Below, in pieces: positions 44,353 through 55,583 of a stretch of 64,000 nt of DNA. This DNA is from Cryptomeria japonica (taxonomy: Eukaryota; Streptophyta; Pinopsida; Cupressales; Cupressaceae). The stretch covers positions 153,221,048 to 153,285,047 of the forward strand of contig NC_081407.1 in the NCBI RefSeq assembly GCF_030272615.1, written 5' to 3'. Made by a program: the position numbers and the translations under genes. The notes below the pieces were generated by a model. It was given only the letters and a program-made list of their open reading frames with translations, had not been told where the DNA came from and ran no database searches. Position 1 is the first letter of the stretch; each line of letters opens with the position of its first letter.

Positions 44353-45464
44353 ATGGAAAACTTGAGAAAGAAATTGGAAACAACTCTTTCAGACTATGAT
44401 GTAGAAAAGGTGAAGAATATCAAACTTGAGGATGATCTGAAGGTTGCTCAGGATATCATTCAAGAACTTCAAGATAATTACACTATAGAAAGGAATAAAA
44501 GAAGAGAACTTTGTGAGAAGATGCAAAAAGAGGAAGATGAAAAGGAAACTCTTAATGATTTGGTAAACAAGCTGAGACAAGATAACTATACAACAAAGAA
44601 TGAAATGCAAGCTATGACTATGAGGTTTTGTAAAGAAATTGAAGACAGAAAGAAGAATGAAGATGACTTGAATAGAAGACTAAATGATGCTAGAAATGAA
44701 AACACAAGACTCAGTCATGAAAATGATATGTTGAAGACAAATTTGATGCACACACAAAATGACAGAACTGAACTCATGAGACAGAAAGGATTCTTGGAAA
44801 ATGAGCTAACTGTTGCAAATCAACACAAGGAGAAATTCAAGAAAAGTTCAAAAGAACTTGTTGACATGCTGAATAATCAGAAACCTAATGGTGTACAAAT
44901 GGCCTTGGCTTTGAAGCTGGTGAAAGCTCCGGTACTGCAAACAATCATGATCATAGCAAACTGGTAAGACAACCTAATGCTTACAAATTCAATGGGAAAT
45001 ACTTTAACTGTAACAAGTATGGTCATAGAGAAAATCAGTGTAGATCTAGAAATTATCAGAACACTAATACACCCACTGGTCAATGTTCTAAATGCATCAA
45101 AGTTGGTCATAACTCAGAAAATGGTAAAATGAATGTAAGATGTTATATTTGTGGAAGATTTGGACACTTATCTAATCAATGCAGAACACATACCGGCATA
45201 GGATATGGGAAATCTATTCAGAAAAACAATGTGACTTGTTATGCCTATAACAAAATTGCACAGATTGCAAAATTTTGTAGAAGCAAGTCCCCACCGGCAA
45301 ATAACAAAGGTCCTAGTTTGAAAGGTAAAGAAAAGGTTGAAGAGGTAAAGCAAGAATTCTCAAAACAATGGATTAGAAAGTCAGATCAGAATGTTGAAGG
45401 GAATACCCCTCCACCAGTAGAACAGAGTATCACTTCACCGACAGGAGACTCTTCATCTAACTGA
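44353..45464 (+). pseudogene. Gag-like coiled-coil and zinc-knuckle protein
   Basis: First ATG of the frame is 44353; upstream only a TTG start exists. Residues 1-180 are an almost continuous charged coiled coil (for example QELQDNYTIERNKRRELCEK). A one-base shift near 44930 moves the frame into an array of four zinc-knuckle units at about 45000-45275. Only the third, CYICGRFGHLSNQC, is intact; the first has Tyr for the first Cys, the second ends in Gly instead of Cys, and the fourth lacks a Cys and the His. The ORF ends at 45464 after a Lys-rich tail. The usual Copia UBN2 domain is missing, so particle assembly would rest on the coiled coil or on another element's Gag (inference). Confidence 0.75.
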
Positions 45465-45619
45465 AAGAAAATCCTTGGGGGGTTTAGCAACAAAATGAAA
45501 AACATGCTATTATTCCCTCGACTGATGGTGAGAAGTTAAAATTACTTCTATACCGATAGATGAGTTAAGTTGTGACTTAACCGATGAGCATTAAATGTGG
45601 TAGTTGGAGAAAATAACAT

Positions 45620-45626
45620 TATAAAG
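45620..45626 (+). promoter_or_regulatory. Possible internal TATA box
   Basis: TATAAAG 150 bases before the ATG of the second ORF, followed by GC-richer sequence (near CGAGAGCGCGAAAA). This suggests that the second ORF was captured with its own promoter. Motif evidence only. Confidence 0.35.
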
Positions 45627-45769
45627 CAAGTGTTTTGGCTCCTTTTTCATTCACCGAGCATTCAAACCTTCGAGAGCGCGAAAATTCCCAAGCGAAGCCA
45701 TCCTTAGCAAAAAAGTGAAGCAGTTCATCAAAGCATTCATCCTAAAGGTAGATTGAGGTATTTATAATC

Positions 45770-48700
45770 ATGGTATCTTCATCCACTCCTGAATTTATTG
45801 CAAACCCTACTGTGATTGAAGTAATTAAGCACCCTAGACCCGTATTCAAACTAGTTCCTGAAATAGAAAAGAAAGATGATAGCATAGGTGCATTTTCTCA
45901 AATTCCTAAGGGAGTAGCATATGTCGAAGGCCCTAGGATGTATATACATTGTCATATAGAGGAACTAGGTGATGATGAGATCAAAAACATGTATAGCATT
46001 GTGATTTGTGATGAATCTGAAAATATCAAGTCGGAACATAAGATAGTGGAAATCCTAGGTTTTACTGAAATCCTTAGTGTCCTGGATTTTCCCAAGGATA
46101 TTATAAGGATTGTGCTAAGCAGAGTTCATGGTGAATTCTTCTGGTTGGATACAATTCATAAAATCACAAAGGAAGCTGTTAAGGAAGTAACAGGGTTACC
46201 TTCCATCGGTAGCAGGCCTAATAGAACAAAGGTGGTCTCAAATGACATAGTGATAAACCTAACTGGTGCAACATTCGACAAAAAGGTCTCTAAGGGCAAA
46301 TGATGTAAAGGACATAAATGTGAGATTTATCAGTATGATCTTAGGCTACAAAGTTACACATGCAAATAGGTTGAACTTAGTTTCTAGCCTATGTATTAAA
46401 AGTGCTTATGACATGGTTAATGATAATGCAAGAATAGATGTATGTGAATGGCTCAAAGATGAATTGATAGACAATCTGGGGAAGATTAAAGGAGATAAGA
46501 AAGGAACATTCAGATTTGGGAATTTACTTGTTTGTCTAATGTTCTACATAACTAAACAAGTACCTAGTATTGGTGCAAGAGATTTTGGCTTTGACATACC
46601 GGTAGGAAAGCAACTATTGGATCTACTAAACAACATGGGAGAAAACAAGGAGAAAAACCTAAATGAATATTTTCAAGCATTGAAAGCTCGATTAGAAAAC
46701 TAGAGTAAGACTCTCACAAGCTATTGTGGACAAGTATCAAAAAGAAATTTGTTTTGTAATTAAAAAGGATGAAATCTGGATGGAGACAGTTGTCCCTAGA
46801 ACTATCTGGGTAACTGAAATGGGCTATGAAATAGATGACAATATTATTGAAACTTATGCAAAAGCCCTCCTTGAAGCACCAAAGGAACCCACTGAGAAGG
46901 TTTTTGGTAATGCTGAAACAATTGAGAGTGGAATTCAATCTAGAAAAAGGGTTAAAAAGGTCAAAGAAATAGTAAGAAAAGGAACCCGGTAAGCAAAAGC
47001 AATTAAGGAAGATGTTTTGAAGCAAACTGGTATAAAGGAAAGTGAGTTGGAAGGACTTCAACTGGAAGCTCATCTTTCACCATTTGGAACCTCCTCTGAG
47101 AGTGATATGCCAATAGTATTTAAAAGGGTAGAAAGGAAAAGAAAACCCTCACCGGTACCCTCACCTACACCCAGGAAAACAAGGCAAAAACAACAGGCAG
47201 TGAGGCCTCCAGTGAAAAAGAAGTTGACACCTAAGAAGAAAAGAAAGGTAAAACAAGATACTGCTCCACTAGATAAACTTCTAAGTGAAATAACTGAAGA
47301 TGGTAAATTGAAGAACATCAGCAAAATATACAACACACTATCTATAGATGACAAGGAAAGCTTAGAGAATAGTGTAATCTTACACTTGGATATATATATA
47401 AGAAATTTTTGATGGAAGTTGTTGATGAAATACCAAATGATCTTTATAGGAGATTAGAAGCTAGAAGGTTAGCCATCATTGAGCTAGACAAGAAAATTAA
47501 AATTGAAAAATTACTTACAGTACATCCAGTCAACTCACCTGATGAAATAGATAAACTAATCAGTGAAGCAAACTAGACAATATTCTCCACTACTCACCGA
47601 CACGTAGCACTAATGGTGGGTAGAGTAAATGAAGTCTCTGAGGAAACAACAGATGTATGGGATATATTCTTTGTGGAAAAAGAAAAACAGGAAGAATTAC
47701 TCAAACCAAAGACTATTAAAGTATACCAAAGGGGCAGGGATAAGGGGAAAGGTAAGGTAGGTGGACCTCCAAGCCTGAAAATAACTGATAACTTAACCCC
47801 ACCTCCTTTGAATACTCCACTGGTAGATACTATAGACAATCAACCGGCTACTGAGAGTATGGAGAATCCATTAGAGGATACAAATCCCGAGTCTGAAGTT
47901 TTGTACACTATGAATATAGATACTCAAGAAGTAAATGTTGTGGTTGATAGAGAAACCACTGAGGACAAGAAGACAGATGTGACTACTGAGTCACCAGTTG
48001 CAGATGTTGAGGTTGAGGTAAATGAAACTGTAAATATAAACACAGAAAAACCTACTCAGACAGAGCAACCAACAGAGGATACCACTGGTAAACCATTAGA
48101 GAAACTGATAGATACAACTAATAAATAGTCAGGAGAACCAGAAATGGACAGTACAGAGGTACAAACAAAGAAACTGGAAGTGCATACAGAATCATAGATT
48201 GAGAAACCGACTGTTGAGAGCTCAGAGAAACCTTATGAGATACAGATGAAAAAACCAGAAAAGGTACAGGTTGAAACACAAGTTTAGACAGAGACAGTAC
48301 CACTGGCCAAAACTGAAAACCCCAAACCTTTGTTTGTAGAAATGCAAACTCAAACTGACCTACCAGAGGTTGAACCAAGCAAGGTGATTACTACAACCGG
48401 TAGTATGGCTATTGTGAAGACATTTGGACAAACATCTGGTACTTCTATGGCAGAATTTAGACCTATGAATGTACCTTAGGTCTTATTGGATTCAATAAAG
48501 ATCACAGAGTGCAATGCACAAGCCTATAAGGCTATTGATGACACAATTCCCATTCTTAAATTGATAGCACCAAAGTGTATTGTAGATAACAAAGATTCTT
48601 TAGGTCAACTAGAAACATTGCCTAAGTTCATCACCGGCAACATATTGACTATTGATCAAATAAATGAGGACACATTCAAGGAGAGATTGGTTAAGGAAAA

Positions 48701-49259
48701 AGAGAAATCCTTTGAGGAAATTGTGAAAAAGAATAAGGAGAAAATGGAAACATTATATCCAGAACTTGGAGAGATAATTCTTGACTTCAAGAAACTGTAT
48801 AGAGATTACTGTAAAACAAATATCTTAACAGAAGATCTAGACAAGGAAATCAACAAAGCACAAGATAAGATTAACAATATTGCTGACAATGTGATAGGTA
48901 CATCAGATTCATTTTTGGAGATATAGAAGAAGATTGTAGAACAAGAAGAGAAAATCAAGCAGTTAGAGAAGGACAAAGAAAGAATAAAGGATAAAGAAAA
49001 GGAATTGAAATGTAGACTTAGTCCCAAACTAGACTACCTCATTTCTTTGAGAAAAAAAATTTCTGAGGCTCTGGTTCCTGGACTTAAGACACTAGAAGAG
49101 CAAATGCACATACTCACCGGTAAAGTGTACAAAACTCAAGAGGCACTAAAAGACAAAAAATCATTTAGTAATGGTTTAAATCTGATTTTGACAAATATAT
49201 TTCAAATTGTAACCTACCGGTTACAAAAATCTAGGCAGGACTCCACTGACGGCGAATGA
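45770..49259 (+). pseudogene. Long unrecognised ORF2 of non-autonomous element
   Basis: ATG at 45770. Frame shifts near 46285, 46715 and 47405 and seven TAG stops break what looks like one reading frame of about 1,160 codons ending in TGA at 49257-49259, just before the polypurine tract. The N-terminal 370 residues look globular (GVAYVEGPRMYIHCHIEE, RVHGEFFWLDTIHKITKEAV, FRFGNLLVCLMFYITKQVPS). Next comes a Lys-rich basic part (KKKLTPKKKRKVKQD, near 47220), a Thr/Glu/Pro-rich acidic part (47840-48470), and helical segments (KKIVEQEEKIKQLEKDKERI, near 48930). I recognise no domain. It is neither pol nor the PMD. It may be a captured host gene or a retrotransposon-specific protein. Confidence 0.7.
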
Positions 49260-49426
49260 CAACCTTTGTCATTGATGTCAAAGGGGGAGTAGTAGAGATG
49301 AGAAAAATAAAAAAATAGAGCATCTGCTCAGGGGGAGCACACATCTAGTACCATTTTTGGAAAAAAATTTGGACTTCAATTTTTGGATACATTCTTGAAT
49401 TTTTCTCATGAGTGTTGCCATCAATG

Positions 49427-49440
49427 CCAAAGGGGGAGAT
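49427..49440 (+). promoter_or_regulatory. Polypurine tract of nested element
   Basis: CCAAAGGGGGAGAT directly before the 3' LTR TGTTGG; GCCATCAATGCC lies upstream, as in the other Copia-type elements. Confidence 0.9.
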
Positions 49441-50241
49441 TGTTGGTAAATGCACACTCCAATGAGATATTGTAGGTGATTGAAGGTATTGTTATTGATG
49501 ACAACCTTACAATCATGTGATACTAGCGGACAGACACAAGCACTAGCACTGACAGACTCTACATCGACATACAGAACACTGACACCAAGAAGGGAGATTA
49601 CCGGCACCCTGGGCGACAACAATTTTGTATTAATGTATTTTGTAATTGATTGTAAAATATTTTGTAAGCCAACATGGCAGATTGTAATATGACTCATATA
49701 TGTATGAGATCATTGTAGATCATTTTATATATGTTAGGGTATGATGCGAAAGATAGAAGGTAGCAGACCTATTATGCAAATTATTGGATAAGGGTTTATG
49801 TATGTAGTATAACTTAAACCGGTACTGAATCTGGCATAGCAGATGCTAATCTGAAGCAATACAAGACATTGGATTGGTATAATCCATTTTTGTAAGTCAG
49901 TGTGACTTCTTATGTAATTGAGCAGTGAGCTCTAGGCAGTTGACCTTCCTGCATGTGCAGGCCCCTATTGTAGCAGTAATATTCTCTTATTGGCTAGTAA
50001 GTGAATATTGTGGATCACAAATCCCACCGAGGTTTTTCCCACACTAGGTTTCCTCATTAAAACATTGTGTTATGGTGCGCTTTTCATGTTGTGGTTGTTA
50101 TTCTTATTTGCTACATTATTTCTGGTTTACCGGTACATAGTTTTAATATGCTTTTCATGTTATAAGTTAAGAAAATATTATTACCGGTCAGATACTGATT
50201 CACCCCCCCCCCCCCTCTCAGTATCTTTGGGAATCCTAACA
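49441..50241 (+). repeat. 3' LTR of nested non-autonomous element
   Basis: 801 bases, colinear with 43484-44281, with one longer C run (12 against 10) near 50203. Followed by GTTTT. Confidence 0.93.
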
Positions 50242-50331
50242 GTTTTATTGATGCAACTATATGAGAATAGATAATGCAATGCAGTAAAGAAATATGTAAA
50301 TGCAGTTCTGGAATTTGAAATGAACCCACCC

Positions 50332-53300
50332 TTAGATGTAATATCTTTTTAGGTGCATATTGTTGATAGGATCAGGGATTGAATCTCCCTCCAATTTTTT
50401 GCAAATGATAAGTGACATTCCCAATTACTTTCGTTATGACAAACAAACCCAACCAGTTAGGTTCAAACTTTCCTAGTTTTTCATGTTCAACAAGATTTCT
50501 TTGATTCTTTAAGAACGATATCTCCTATTTCGAAGCAACGTGAGTTGACTCATTTGTTGTAGCTTCTTCTCATTCTATTTTGGTAGCCATGTAAATGGTT
50601 TAGAGTGCTTTGTCATTTTTCATCTACGAATTCCAATTCTTGGAAACATGCTACTCTATAGTTTTCTTCTGAGATTATTTTTTTTAGAGAGAGTCTTAGG
50701 GATGGCAATTCTACTTCGATAGGTAAAATGGCTTCTGCACCATAAACCAGAGAAAATGGTGTTGTACAGGTTGTTGTACGTATACTAGTTGAATTTAGTT
50801 GGAGATGCCAATCTCATCCACTATCATTGACAACTTTCTTTAATATTTTCAAAATAGTTTTATTTGTTGCTTCAGCTTGACCATTTCTTTGGGGATAGTA
50901 AGGTGTTGCAAAATGTTGTTGGATTTTAAATTGTTCATAAAGCTCGCTCACTTCTTGATCTTTAAAGGGTCATCCATTATCAGTCACGATGCACATGGGT
51001 ACCCCATACCTGCAAATGATATAATTCAGGATAAATTTCACTAATTGTTTTCCTGTTGTGAAAATCATCGGGATTGCTTCAACCCATTTTGTGAAATATT
51101 CTGTAGCGGTTAGAATAAACATATGTCCGTTGGAAGAGGTAGGATTTATTTTCCCTATAAGATCTAATCCCCATTGTGAAAATGGCCATGGTGATGTTAT
51201 TGGCTAAAGATCTTGAGCAAGTGCATGAATGAGATTCCCATGTATTTGGCATTGCTTGCATCTTTGGACATACTTGTAAGCATCTTTTTCCATTGTAGGC
51301 CAATAGTAACCTATTTGTAACAGTGTTTTTGCTAGAGCAGGTTCAGAAGAATGTGCTCCACATATTCTGTCATGAATTTCTTTTAAGGCAATTTGTGTCT
51401 CCTCCATATCAAGGCATCTAAGTAAGGTGTTGTCTATACTTTTCTCATTTAAAGTATCAACAATGATTGCATTTTTTGATGATTGTCATATGAGTGCCTT
51501 TCTTTGATTTTGTGAAAGATCGGGAGGTATATATTGATCATGTAGGTATGCATATATATCTTTGTACCATGGAGACTCAAGTCCTACTATCATATAGACA
51601 TATTCATTGGATGGTATTTCATAAGCTAGGACAATGAGTTATTCCACTTGAAATTCAAAGTGAGTTTCATCATTTGGCATATACAAGAGAGATCCTATTG
51701 TTGCCATTGCATCTGCTACCCTGTTGTGCACTCTCAGAATCTATTCAAATGTGACCTTGGTGAAGTGTTGCTTGTATTCTTCTACCAATTGTTTGTACGG
51801 TTGTAAATTATCATCTTTTGTGTTGTAATCATCATTGACTTGATTAATGATGAGTTGTGAGTCTCCAAATACCTATAGATATTTGATGTTCCATTGTAGT
51901 GCAGTGTGTAGTCCTACCATCAGGGCTTTGTATTCAACAATGTTACTAGTACAAGGAAAGGTAATCCTAAATGATTTGGGAAGTGAATCTCCTTGATGAG
52001 TTATGAATAGAATTCTTGCTCCTACTCCATGATTTGTATGTGAACCATCAAAGAATAATTTCCATTGTGTCTGTGTTGATAGTGTAAATACTGATTCATC
52101 TGGAAAATCTATCACCATTAGATGGTTGTCTTGTAAAGGTGCTTATCCAAGTTGGTCTGCTATGATTTGTCCCTGTATAGCCTTTCTACTGATGTATTCA
52201 ATGTCAAATTTGTTGAGTATCTTGACCCATTTTGCAAGTCTTTCGGTTAGTGTTGCTCTATTCATCCGGTATTTGAGTGGATCAAATTGTGCAATCGGTT
52301 GTATTTTATGACTCAACATATAATGTCAAGTTTTGTGATGCAAATACTACTACAAGACATGCTCTTTCTACCTGTGTGTAGTTGAATTCATACCCAATGA
52401 GTGTTCTACTATTGTAGTAGACGACTCTCTCTTTTCCTTTTTCATCATGTTGTGCTAGGAGAGCGCTTAAGGAAGAATTTGTTGTAGCTATATATAGTAG
52501 TAACGGTTTCCCATGTACTGGTGGAACCAATATTGGAGTGGACAATAGATATTATTTTAGTTTTTTGAATGCCTCATGGAATTGTTGTGTCCATTCAAAT
52601 GTAACACCTTTCTTCAAAAGATGTTGAAATGGTTGGCACTTTTCTACCAATTGGGCTATGAAGTGCCTTATGGGTTGTAATCTTCCTTGTAGACTTCTGA
52701 GTTGTTTGAGTGTAGCAGGTGATGGCATGTCTAAAATAGCTTTCACTTTCTCTGGATCTATCTCAATTTCATGATTGGATACAATGAAGCCCAAGAGTTT
52801 ACCAGAGGTTACCTCGAAGACACATTTTTTTGGATTTAGTCATACATTGTATTGCTCAAGTCTATCAAAGATCTTAGCCAATATGTTTAAGTGACTATCC
52901 CTTGTTTTGGATTTTTCTAGTAAGTCATCTACATAATCTTCCATGATTTTGTGTATCATATCATGAAACAAGGTGGTCATTTCTATTTGATAAGTGGCAC
53001 CTGCATTCTTAAGGCCGAATGGAATCACATTCCAACAATACGTGCCCCATGGACAAGTAAATGTTGTCTTTGGTTGATCTCTCTGGCACAATTTTGATTT
53101 GATTATAACTGGAAAAATCATCCATAAGAGAGAATTTCATGTCCAACTGTTAAATCCACTATAATGTCTATATTAGTGAGTGGAAAGTCATCTTTGGGAC
53201 AAGCCTTGTTAAGATCTCTGAAGTCGGTGTAGATCCTGATACCTCTAGTATGCTTGGATATCGGGACTAGATTTGAAATCCATTTAGCATAGTCTATAGG

Positions 53301-53940
53301 TCTGATGAAACCCACATCTAACAATATTTGTAACTCAATTTTGACTAACAAGGATATGTGAGGGTGCATTTTCCCAAGCTTTTGTTTGTATGGCTTTACC
53401 CTTGGAAGTAAAGGCAAGTGATGTAAGACTAATTCTGGGTCTAATCCAGGGATATCTGCATAAGACCATGCAAAATTGATGGGTCTTTTCTTAAAGAATG
53501 ATAAATTTCTTTTTTTCCACTGGGTCAAGGGATTTTGCTAGGTGAATGTTACGAACCTTCTCAGCATCGCCGATGTTGATTTCCTCAGTTTCTTCTACCA
53601 GTAATGTTGATTGTTCTTTATCAACAGGTAGGGTAGCTATTATGTGTTCAACTTTATCATCACTTTCATGATTAAGAGAAGAGATTGCTTCTCCAAAATA
53701 TGTAGTTTTGTCTATATCTACTTCATAGCCAGCTTTGTGATCATTATAAGGAAATCCATCCCTTACACCCAAGAATTCTGCTATAGCTTCGTTATTTTGG
53801 AACCAATATAATTGTGGCTCTTCTTGCCCCCATTCAATCAGACATGAATGCATGAGGAGAAAATCTTTGTCTCTTTTCATTTTAGAGGATCCAGATATCA
53901 TGCATACTTGATTATGATTTGTTGTTTCTTGATCATAAAT
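50332..53940 (-). pseudogene. Tat element B pol: RT, two RNase H, integrase
   Basis: Minus strand, broken into several frames. RT: YTDFRDLNKACPKDDFPLTN (about 53230), TTFTCPWGTYCWNVIPFGLK and the catalytic YVDD near 52925. First RNase H: ERVVYYNSRTLIGYE near 52400. Second, archaeal-like RNase H: WKLFFDGSHTNHGVGARI near 52060 and SNIVEYKALMVGL near 51920, the doubling typical of the Tat lineage. Integrase zinc domain: GAHSSEPALAKT and CKQCQIHGN near 51240-51350; a decayed core near 50800-51000 (SDNG-like, YYPQRNGQAEA). The C-terminus KFEPNWLGLFVIT and DPINNMHLKRYYI ends with TAA at 50332-50334. Several stops make it inactive. Confidence 0.88.
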
Positions 53941-54039
53941 TGGTGACAGGTTGTCTTGATTGTCAGATGGAAATTCATATTCATGAGAATCTGTGATGCT
54001 TTCTATATATGTTTCACCTTATGATTTTGTATCACTTAT

Positions 54040-54777
54040 CTACTCTTGTTCTAGTAACTGAATTTGAGTGGATCTCCTTTGTATTTTGGATACCCTTCTT
54101 AAGCCTGGTATTAGTCTTTGCAATCTTGATTCATCTGATTCAAATAAAGGTGTTGAACTTGTTTCTCTTGGCAAAAGTATTGATAATAACCAAGTATTTG
54201 GTTCATCTATTGGTGCTAAACCTATATCTGTTGCTATGTTTGCTTGCACAGAGGATTCAGGTATTGTATTGCTGGATGTCTGTGTGGTAGGTTCTTGCAG
54301 GAGTTGTCTCATGTCTTCACCATATGATTTTGTGATAGGAGATGTTGGTAGTCTCTTTCTTTTTTGAGGTGGAAAGAAATCCATCTTTGATGATGGCTGG
54401 TTTATAGGTATGAAATTTGAGGGTATCTTTGGCTTGCTCAATATATCCAATGTTCGTTGTCTAGCTTCTGTTATTGGTGGCACATATTTATATCCCAAGC
54501 CTTGATTCTTTGGATTTTCATGTGGTAAAACAGGTTCTAATATTCCTTGTTTTTGTAGTCCTGACCCTGTGGTGCCATCATATCCATGTTTTTGTAATAT
54601 CTTGAAGCCATTTCCATATTGATGTAGAGGTATCCTGGGTACTACCATTTCATCCTCCTCTCTATATATCCAGTGATTACTATCTTCATTTAGAGATTCT
54701 TCTTGTAGATCTCTCCATCTAATGAAGGAGCAAGAATCTGAATATTTTACTATTTCTTTTCCTTTATATTGCTTCAT
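54040..54777 (-). CDS. G-patch domain region of element B polyprotein
   Basis: An uninterrupted 245-residue minus-strand frame between protease and RT. Residues 55-100 (about 54478-54615) form a G-patch: GNGFKILQKHGYDGTTGSGL, then QKQGILEPV and NQGLGYK, with the ordered glycines of the domain. G-patches bind RNA or activate DEAH helicases (family knowledge). In betaretroviruses a G-patch lies at the C-terminus of protease, the same order as here. The rest is Ser/Thr/Pro-rich. Element A has lost or never had this part. The frame opens with MKQYKGKEIVKYSD, but it was probably part of a larger gag-pol frame. Confidence 0.75.
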   Translation of the reverse strand: MKQYKGKEIVKYSDSCSFIRWRDLQEESLNEDSNHWIYREEDEMVVPRIPLHQYGNGFKILQKHGYDGTTGSGLQKQGILEPVLPHENPKNQGLGYKYVPPITEARQRTLDILSKPKIPSNFIPINQPSSKMDFFPPQKRKRLPTSPITKSYGEDMRQLLQEPTTQTSSNTIPESSVQANIATDIGLAPIDEPNTWLLSILLPRETSSTPLFESDESRLQRLIPGLRRVSKIQRRSTQIQLLEQE

Positions 54778-54816
54778 TGTTGTGTTCCGAGGCTTCCCAA
54801 AGGACCTAGGAGAAAA

Positions 54817-55413
54817 TTATGATTGTTTGCCGTCTGATGTGCTTGAAATGGAATATTCTCCACAACCAACTTCTTTAATATGAAAAGAAGATGTAGTTGG
54901 TGTATTTCTCTCTGTTTCTTTAATTGATAATGATTCCATTTGTAGGTGAATAGGAGCTTCTTGATTGTTTGGTACTTGATTGTCTAAGCTTGCCCTTAAA
55001 TGATTACAATGTTGGAAAGGGTTCGGGTCACCATGGACAGTGATCTCTATACCATTGTATGGGAACTTTACACATTGGTGGAAATTTGATGGTACTCCTT
55101 GCATTGTATGTATCCATGGGTGACCTAACAACATATTATACCCCAATTCTCTATCTAGTACTTGAAAGGCGATATTTGTTGTAGATGGTCTCACTTGTAC
55201 TAGTAAAGCCACCATACCTTTGGAAGGACATTCCTCATTGTCATAGGATTTTATATTGATTCTCTTAGTAGAGTCAATATAATTTTCAGAATATCCCAGA
55301 GCTTTGATCAAATGTAGAGTGCATATGTTGAGGCCTACGCCACCATCTATTAGTACTCTTCGAATCTTTTTTCGGTAAATGAAATCTTCTAAGTGCAATG
55401 GATCATTATGCAT
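54817..55413 (-). pseudogene. Aspartic protease region of element B
   Basis: Homologous to 4680-5250 of element A: RRVLIDGGVGLNICTLHLIK, the active-site region with D-G-G in place of the usual D-S/T-G, LLGHPWIHTMQGVPSNFHQC, and KEVGCGEYSISS at the end. It is separated from gag and from the G-patch frame by short breaks. Confidence 0.8.
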
Positions 55414-55583
55414 GAGTCAGTTGCAGAAACATCCTATTTAGTGAATGTGGCCTTTGAAGCTGACAAGTTTCCTACCATTGATTGAAATGTGTTCTCATCA
55501 ATGTCCCTAGCAACAACTGAATCTTGTAAGGCTTTATCCAGGACTGCTTTATGGGCTAGGGATATGCGCAACAACTCAAATAA

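Larger units (their letters stand above)
43484..50241 (+). mobile_element. Complete non-autonomous LTR element with unknown long ORF
   Basis: Target duplication GTTTT at 43479-43483 and 50242-50246. LTRs 43484-44281 and 49441-50241 begin TGTTGG and end CCTAACA; they differ at roughly 8% of positions by eye, mostly transitions. PBS at 44284 and polypurine tract at 49427-49440 are of the local Copia type. The 5.2-kb interior encodes a gag-like coiled-coil/zinc-knuckle protein and a second long protein but no protease, RT, RNase H or integrase. It inserted about 90 bases beyond the pol stop of element B. Confidence 0.92.
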
